A DNA stretch of 10,217 nt from Hyphomicrobiales bacterium. GTDB lineage: Bacteria > Pseudomonadota > Alphaproteobacteria > Rhizobiales > Beijerinckiaceae. This document shows, one piece after another, positions 6,601 to 10,217 of the stretch. Under the pieces are notes generated by a model. It saw nothing but the letters and a program-made list of their open reading frames with translations, made no database searches and was not told the DNA's origin. The DNA is taken from positions 1 through 10,217 of the forward strand of contig JAQGKN010000393.1 in NCBI GenBank assembly GCA_028290085.1. Reading direction: 5' to 3'. Each line of letters begins with the position of its first letter. Positions within the stretch are counted from its first letter, which is position 1. Both the position numbers and the translations under genes were made by a program.

Positions 6601-9600
6601 TTCGCCTGTCCGCCAAGGCGACCCTCTACGCCGACTTCGCGCGCAACTGTCGTCACCTGATCGGCGAAAGTCGCCAGCGTGCCCGTCATATTGTTGATCG
6701 TTTCGGCGAGTGCTGCGACCTCACCCTTGGAGGCGACGGTAAGATTTTGCTTCAGATCGCCGTCGGCGACCGCGGTGACGACCTTCACGATGCCGCGAAC
6801 CTGTTCTGTGAGGTTCGCCGCCATCACGTTGACGGTGTCGGTCAGGTCTTTCCAAGTTCCCGCGACCCCGGGCACCTGTGCCTGGCCACCCAGTTTGCCT
6901 TCCGTGCCGACTTCGCGCGCCACGCGCGTGACCTCGCCGGCGAACGCATTGAGCTGATCGACCATCGTGTTGATGGTGTTCTTCAGCTCCAGAATTTCAC
7001 CCTTCACGTCCACAGTGATCTTGCGGGAAAGATCGCCGCGCGCGACCGCCGTCGTTACTTCAGCGATGTTGCGGACCTGCGTCGTAAGATTGGCTGCAAG
7101 AAGGTTCACATTGTCGGTCAGATCTTTCCACGTGCCCGCCACGCCCGGCACGACCGCCTGTCCGCCGAGACGCCCGTCGGTACCAACCTCGCGCGCCACG
7201 CGGGTCACCTCGCCCGCGAAAGACCGGAGCTGATCGACCATCGTGTTCAGCGTTTCCTTCAGCAGAAGAATCTCACCGCGGACGTCGACCGTTATCTTCT
7301 TGGAAAGATCGCCACCCGCGATCGCGGTCGCCACCTCCGCGATGTTGCGGACCTGCCCCGTCAGGTTCCCTGCCATCGAGTTCACATTGTCTGTAAGGTC
7401 TTTCCAGGTCCCGGCGACACCCAGAACCTGAGCTTGCCCACCGAGTTTCCCTTCCGTGCCGACCTCGCGCGCCACGCGGCTGACTTCGGATGCAAACGCA
7501 TTGAGCTGATCGACCATCGTGTTGATGGTATTTTTAAGCTCCAGCATTTCGCCCTTCACATCGACTGTGATCTTGCGCGACAAATCTCCGCGCGCGACGG
7601 CAGTCGTCACTTCGGCAATATTGCGGACCTGGCCCGTGAGGTTTCCGGCCATGGAATTAACGTTCTCGGTGAGGTCCTTCCAGGTCCCCGCGACACCGGG
7701 AACTTGCGCCTGTCCACCAAGCTTTCCTTCGGTGCCCACCTCGCGCGCCACACGCGTCACCTCAGACGCAAAGCGGTTTAGCTGGTCGACCATCGTATTC
7801 AGCGTTTCCTTGAGCTGAAGAATCTCGCCGCGCACGTCGACGGTGATCTTGCGCGAAAGGTCACCGTTCGCGATCGCCGTCGAAACTTCGGCGATATTGC
7901 GAACCTGCGCGGTCAGATTGCCCGCCATCGAGTTCACGTTGTCGGTGAGATCTTTCCACGTGCCAGCAACGCCGGGCACCGCGGCCTGGCCGCCGAGCCG
8001 TCCTTCAGTTCCCACCTCGCGCGCCACGCGCGTCACTTCGCCCGCGAAAGAGCGAAGCTGATCGACCATGGTGTTCAGCGTGTCCTTGAGCAGCAGGATT
8101 TCGCCAGACACATTCACCGTAATCTTCTTTGAAAGATCGCCGCTGGCCACTGCTGTCGCCACTTCCGCTATGTTGCGGACCTGTGCGGTTAGATTCCCCG
8201 CCATCGAATTGACGGAGTCGGTGAGGTCCTTCCACGTACCTGCGACGCCTTTCAACTGCGCCTGCCCGCCGAGCTTTCCTTCCGTTCCAACTTCGCGCGC
8301 GACGCGCGTCACTTCGGACGCGAAAGCGTTCAGCTGGTCGACCATCGTATTGATGGTTTCCTTCAACTCGAGAATCTCGCCCGACACGTTCACCGTGATT
8401 TTCTTCGACAGGTCGCCGTTCGCAATAGCGGTGGACACTTCAGCGATATTGCGGACCTGCGCCGTCAGATTGCCAGCCATGGAATTAACCGAATCGGTCA
8501 GATCTTTCCAAGTACCCGCGACGCCGAGAACGTTTGCCTGTCCGCCGAGTCGGCCTTCCGTGCCGACCTCGCGCGCCACGCGTGTCACCTCCGAGGCAAA
8601 GGCGTTCAGCTGATCGACCATCGTATTGATGGTTTCCTTCAGCTCGAGAATTTCGCCCGACACATTCACCGTGATCTTCTTAGAAAGATTACCGTTGGCG
8701 ATAGCCGTCGAAACTTCGGCAATGTTGCGAACCTGGGCGGTCAAGTTCGACGCCATGGAGTTGACGTTGTCCGTCAGATCCTTCCACGTGCCGGCCACAC
8801 CGGGCACCTGGGCCTGCCCGCCAAGCCGGCCTTCCGTGCCGACCTCACGCGCGACGCGGGTGACTTCGCCCGCGAAGGCGTTGAGCTGGTCAACCATGGT
8901 GTTCATGGTTTCCTTCAGCTCGAGAATTTCACCCGACACATCCACGGTGATCTTGCGCGAAAGATCGCCGCGCGCCACGGCCGTCGTCACCTGCGCGATA
9001 TTACGCACCTGCGCGGTGAGATTGCCGCACATCGCGTTGACTGAATCCGTCAGGTCCTTCCATGTGCCGGCGACGCCCGGCACAATCGCCTGGCCACCGA
9101 GTTTGCCCTCGGTTCCAACTTCGCGTGCGACGCGTGTCACTTCGGATGCGAAGGAGCGCAGCTGATCGACCATTGTGTTGATCGCTTCCTTCAGCTGGAG
9201 GATTTCACCGCGCACGTCCACGGTGATCTTTTTTGAAAGATCGCCGTTCGCGACTGCAATGGTCACCTCCGCGATGTTTCTGACCTGCGCGGTGAGGTTG
9301 GAGGCCATGGAAGTGACACTTTCAGACAGATCTTTCCAGACTCCTGTGACCTCGCGCACCTGCGCTTGTCCGCCGAGCTTGCCATCTGTACCCACCTCGC
9401 GCGCAACGCGCGTGACTTCAGAAGTAAAGATAGCCAGTTGCTTGATCATCGTGTTGACGATCATCGCGGATTGAAGAAATTCGCCCTTCAACGGACGGCC
9501 ATCGACATTGAGCGGCACGGTCTGGAGAAGATCGCCCTTCGCCACGGAGGTGATTGTGTGAGTGACTGAGGTCAGCGGCCAGAGCAGGTCGTCGACGAGT

Positions 9601-10001
9601 GTGTTGACCGACGTCTCCATGTCCCCCCAGGAGCCATTGACGTTGCCAAAACGCACGCGAGTGCTGGTTTGCCCGTCCCGGCCCACTACTTTGCCCACTC
9701 GCTCCAGCTGCTGAGCCATACGTTCATTCGACGCGACGATTTCGTTGAACGAGTCCGCGATCTTGCCTGCGAGGCCGCTCTGATGATTTGGCAGGCGGAT
9801 GCAGAAGTCGCCAACGCGTGCCGCCTCCAGTGCACGGAGCAGTGCCACAAGATCGGCTTGCGTTGCGCCGTGCTCATCCAGCGTCAAAGCCTCTCTGGGT
9901 AACGTTTCGCTCAAGCCGTTTTGCCGCGCGGATTCAATTATTTTCTGATCCACGGTAGCATTCCCCGGCAACTGTGCCGCTTTCTCGTCAAGCTTACGCA
10001 C
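3612..10001 (-). CDS. Giant poly-HAMP hybrid histidine kinase with GAF and three receivers
   Basis: The start chosen is GTG at 9999-10001, six nt after AGGAG; the TTG two codons upstream abuts that site and is unlikely. This gives 2129 residues. Visible in order: two divergent HAMP-type units (about 50-142, 143-235); ten 92-residue units (236-1155), each pairing a HAMP (GDLS-K/R-KITV, [17 protein letters not shown]) with a HAMP-like half ([15 protein letters not shown]); a last half unit (1156-1205); GAF (about 1225-1370); a Gln/Glu-rich coiled coil (1375-1443); HisKA with H1455 ([10 protein letters not shown]); HATPase with N1575, D1616 (DTGIGIP) and GTGLGL (1646-1651). Three receivers follow with acceptors D1791, D1913 and D2060 and lysines K1840, K1965 and K2112. 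No signal peptide, membrane segment, Hpt or DNA-binding domain is seen, so it is probably cytosolic. The array closely recalls fungal group III (Nik1/Os-1) kinases; a stress-sensing role is inference. All catalytic motifs look intact. Confidence 0.95.
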   Translation of the reverse strand: MRKLDEKAAQLPGNATVDQKIIESARQNGLSETLPREALTLDEHGATQADLVALLRALEAARVGDFCIRLPNHQSGLAGKIADSFNEIVASNERMAQQLERVGKVVGRDGQTSTRVRFGNVNGSWGDMETSVNTLVDDLLWPLTSVTHTITSVAKGDLLQTVPLNVDGRPLKGEFLQSAMIVNTMIKQLAIFTSEVTRVAREVGTDGKLGGQAQVREVTGVWKDLSESVTSMASNLTAQVRNIAEVTIAVANGDLSKKITVDVRGEILQLKEAINTMVDQLRSFASEVTRVAREVGTEGKLGGQAIVPGVAGTWKDLTDSVNAMCGNLTAQVRNIAQVTTAVARGDLSRKITVDVSGEILELKETMNTMVDQLNAFAGEVTRVAREVGTEGRLGGQAQVPGVAGTWKDLTDNVNSMASNLTAQVRNIAEVSTAIANGNLSKKITVNVSGEILELKETINTMVDQLNAFASEVTRVAREVGTEGRLGGQANVLGVAGTWKDLTDSVNSMAGNLTAQVRNIAEVSTAIANGDLSKKITVNVSGEILELKETINTMVDQLNAFASEVTRVAREVGTEGKLGGQAQLKGVAGTWKDLTDSVNSMAGNLTAQVRNIAEVATAVASGDLSKKITVNVSGEILLLKDTLNTMVDQLRSFAGEVTRVAREVGTEGRLGGQAAVPGVAGTWKDLTDNVNSMAGNLTAQVRNIAEVSTAIANGDLSRKITVDVRGEILQLKETLNTMVDQLNRFASEVTRVAREVGTEGKLGGQAQVPGVAGTWKDLTENVNSMAGNLTGQVRNIAEVTTAVARGDLSRKITVDVKGEMLELKNTINTMVDQLNAFASEVSRVAREVGTEGKLGGQAQVLGVAGTWKDLTDNVNSMAGNLTGQVRNIAEVATAIAGGDLSKKITVDVRGEILLLKETLNTMVDQLRSFAGEVTRVAREVGTDGRLGGQAVVPGVAGTWKDLTDNVNLLAANLTTQVRNIAEVTTAVARGDLSRKITVDVKGEILELKNTINTMVDQLNAFAGEVTRVAREVGTEGKLGGQAQVPGVAGTWKDLTDTVNVMAANLTEQVRGIVKVVTAVADGDLKQNLTVASKGEVAALAETINNMTGTLATFADQVTTVAREVGVEGRLGGQANVPGASGTWKDLTGNVNLLAANLTTQVRAIAEVATAVTKGDLTRSIQVEARGEVAELKDNINTMIGNLRLTTEQNTEQDWLKTNLARFTNMLQGQRNLSAVGGTLLSELAPLVAAQQGVIYQVESVDGVPSGLTLLATFADSGAGGHPARLQLGEGLIGQCARDGRRMLITELPSNVSPIGSGVFKAPPRNAIVLPVLFEGQVKAVIELASLGAFTELQISFLDQLTTGTGIVLNSIEATMQTEGLLKQSQQLAGELQAQQRELQQTNEQLEQKAQQLADRNDEVEAKNQEIEQARRALEEKATELALTSKYKSEFLANMSHELRTPLNSILILGQQLGDNPEGNLTGKQVEFARTIHGAGTDLLNLISDILDLSKIESGTVSVEAEEILFSSLLDMMARPFRHEAESRRLSFEVVVAPDLEKSIITDSKRLQQVLKNLLSNAFKFTAQGSVKLKVGPVTGGWSPQHPVLKHAPVVVAFEVADTGIGIPPEKQKIIFEAFQQADASTSRKYGGTGLGLAISRELANLLGGEIQLRSVPGAGSEFTLYVPLTYVGSPGAGRSSFSPTASDSMSSSTVAALANAAGARLSDTSASERVPDDRKFIEPGDNVLLIVEDDAHYARILVDLAKDNDFKVLVASRGAEALSLAREYLPSAVSLDVFLPDMLGWNVLSQLKQDPTTRHIPVQMVTLDEDRQHGLARGAFSFLTKPTTPDVLGKAIARIKSFSEPRRKLLLIVEDNAAELLSVSELLGHEDIEIRTVETGEEALAVLRREAVDCVVLDLKLPDMTGFEVLESMSNDADIRDVPVVVFTGRVLTTEEDLRLHSMARSVIVKGVESPERLLDETALFLHRVVSNLPETKQRMLERLHRSDDDLQDRTVLLVDDDARNIFALSSVLERRGMRVLTATTGKEAVEIVQSQPDIAIVLMDIMMPEMDGYQTMQVIRADPAFRRLPIVALTAKAMKGDREKCLEAGASDYLAKPVNTEQLLSALRIWLHR
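6537..9296 (-). repeat. Tandem array of ten 276-bp HAMP-encoding units
   Basis: Ten in-frame units of exactly 276 bp lie at 9296-9021, 9020-8745, 8744-8469, 8468-8193, 8192-7917, 7916-7641, 7640-7365, 7364-7089, 7088-6813 and 6812-6537. Each encodes 92 residues starting LTxQVRxI and ending N. The first nine are nearly identical in protein; the tenth has diverged ([24 protein letters not shown]). Two more divergent units precede the array (to about 9857) and half a unit follows (6536 to about 6387). At DNA level neighbouring units differ at many synonymous sites. Confidence 0.95.
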
Positions 10002-10007
10002 AATCAA

Positions 10008-10012
10008 CTCCT
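10008..10012 (-). promoter_or_regulatory. Ribosome binding site that fixes the giant kinase start
   Basis: On the minus strand AGGAG is followed by TTGATT and then GTG (9999-10001). Six-nt spacing is ideal for GTG, while the in-frame TTG at 10005-10007 touches the site with no spacing. The start is therefore placed at GTG. Confidence 0.7.
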
Positions 10013-10092
10013 GAGCTTATGCTTTACTATAAGGTCGTTATATTACCAATCTTTATACGGGAAGCTATACAGGCGCGCTATTAATTGAGACA
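10013..10092 (-). promoter_or_regulatory. AT-rich region upstream of the kinase operon, probable promoter
   Basis: This short gap between the kinase start and the glutathione S-transferase fragment is clearly more AT-rich than its surroundings. On the minus strand a TATAGT (10031-10026) could be a -10 box giving a short leader, but no convincing -35 hexamer lies 16-18 nt upstream, and the EcfG-type GGAAC/CGTT pair is absent. Promoter location only by position and composition. Confidence 0.25.
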
Positions 10093-10217
10093 ATGCGCGA
10101 CCGCTACGCAGCCGAATCAGCGCGGCCGCTCGGTGTCCTGGACGAACGACTCGCGGGCCGGGACTGGGTGATGGGCTCTGATTTCAGCATTGCCGACATT
10201 TCGCTGCTTGGCTGGGT
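10093..10217 (+). pseudogene. Glutathione S-transferase C-terminal fragment (5' truncated, runs off window)
   Basis: The frame from the ATG at 10093 reads MRDRYAAESARPLGVLDERL, then AGRDWVMG, then DFSIADISLLGW to the window edge. This matches the C-terminal helical domain of bacterial YfcG-like glutathione S-transferases: the R-Y-x-x-E-x-x-R-x-x-x-V-L-D helix, the R-x-W-x-M-G turn and the S-I-A-D-I capping motif. Full-length members have about 100-120 residues before this point, including the thioredoxin-like glutathione-binding domain. Here the frame is open only from 10033, and those upstream residues show no such similarity. There is no clear Shine-Dalgarno site. It is most likely a gene whose 5' half was lost when the kinase operon or an element became joined here. 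It is transcribed away from the kinase operon. Confidence 0.7.

Noticed and set aside
6747..7781. Long plus-strand open frame (344 codons) opposite the HAMP array
   Set aside because: It is the antisense of the repeats; the period of 276 bp is divisible by three, so any frame free of stops in one unit stays open in all of them. No family resemblance or ribosome site.
8068..9165. Plus-strand open frames with repeating [20 protein letters not shown] pattern
   Set aside because: They only mirror the repeat units on the other strand and have no independent coding signs.
6537..9296. CRISPR-like regular repeats
   Set aside because: The 276-bp spacing is a protein-coding tandem repeat with 92-codon periodicity, without short palindromic repeats and unique spacers.
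10054..10070. TATAC direct repeat as an operator upstream of the kinase operon
   Set aside because: Two 5-bp copies in AT-rich DNA are expected by chance and show no symmetry.

Overview
The window most resembles an alphaproteobacterial replicon, probably Hyphomicrobiales/Rhizobiales (inference). The base composition is moderately GC-rich, there is a DUF3768 protein of a type common in rhizobia and their plasmids, and the hybrid-kinase types and glutathione S-transferase variant fit that group. About 85% of the sequence is one minus-strand, two-gene signalling operon. The rest is debris of mobile elements and broken metabolic genes.

Layout. Positions 1-127 hold the 3' end of an IS5-family transposase and the probable IS end. 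At 102-545, minus strand, are a DUF3768 gene and a small unknown gene 18 bp downstream of it; the IS has cut into the small gene, and the DUF3768 gene seems to have lost its N-terminus. At 571-1089, plus strand, is an aldehyde dehydrogenase remnant with frameshifts and an internal deletion. At about 1142-1382, minus strand, is an ISL3-family transposase remnant spread over three reading frames. At 1480-3615, minus strand, is a 711-residue hybrid kinase (REC-PAS-HisKA-HATPase-REC). At 3612-10001, minus strand, is a giant, apparently soluble hybrid kinase of about 2129 residues. It has an array of about twelve and a half HAMP-type units of 92-93 residues, then GAF, coiled coil, HisKA, HATPase and three receivers. 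At 10093-10217, plus strand, is the C-terminal part of a glutathione S-transferase gene lacking its 5' half; it runs off the window.

How it works together. The giant kinase is translated first, and its stop codon overlaps the start of the second kinase (ATGA), so the two are probably made together. The poly-HAMP region strongly recalls fungal group III (Nik1/Os-1) hybrid kinases, which sense osmotic and related stress from the cytoplasm. Between them the two proteins carry two kinase cores and five receivers. No Hpt domain, DNA-binding domain or enzymatic output is visible, so the relay must leave the locus. The stimulus and the final target cannot be read from this sequence.
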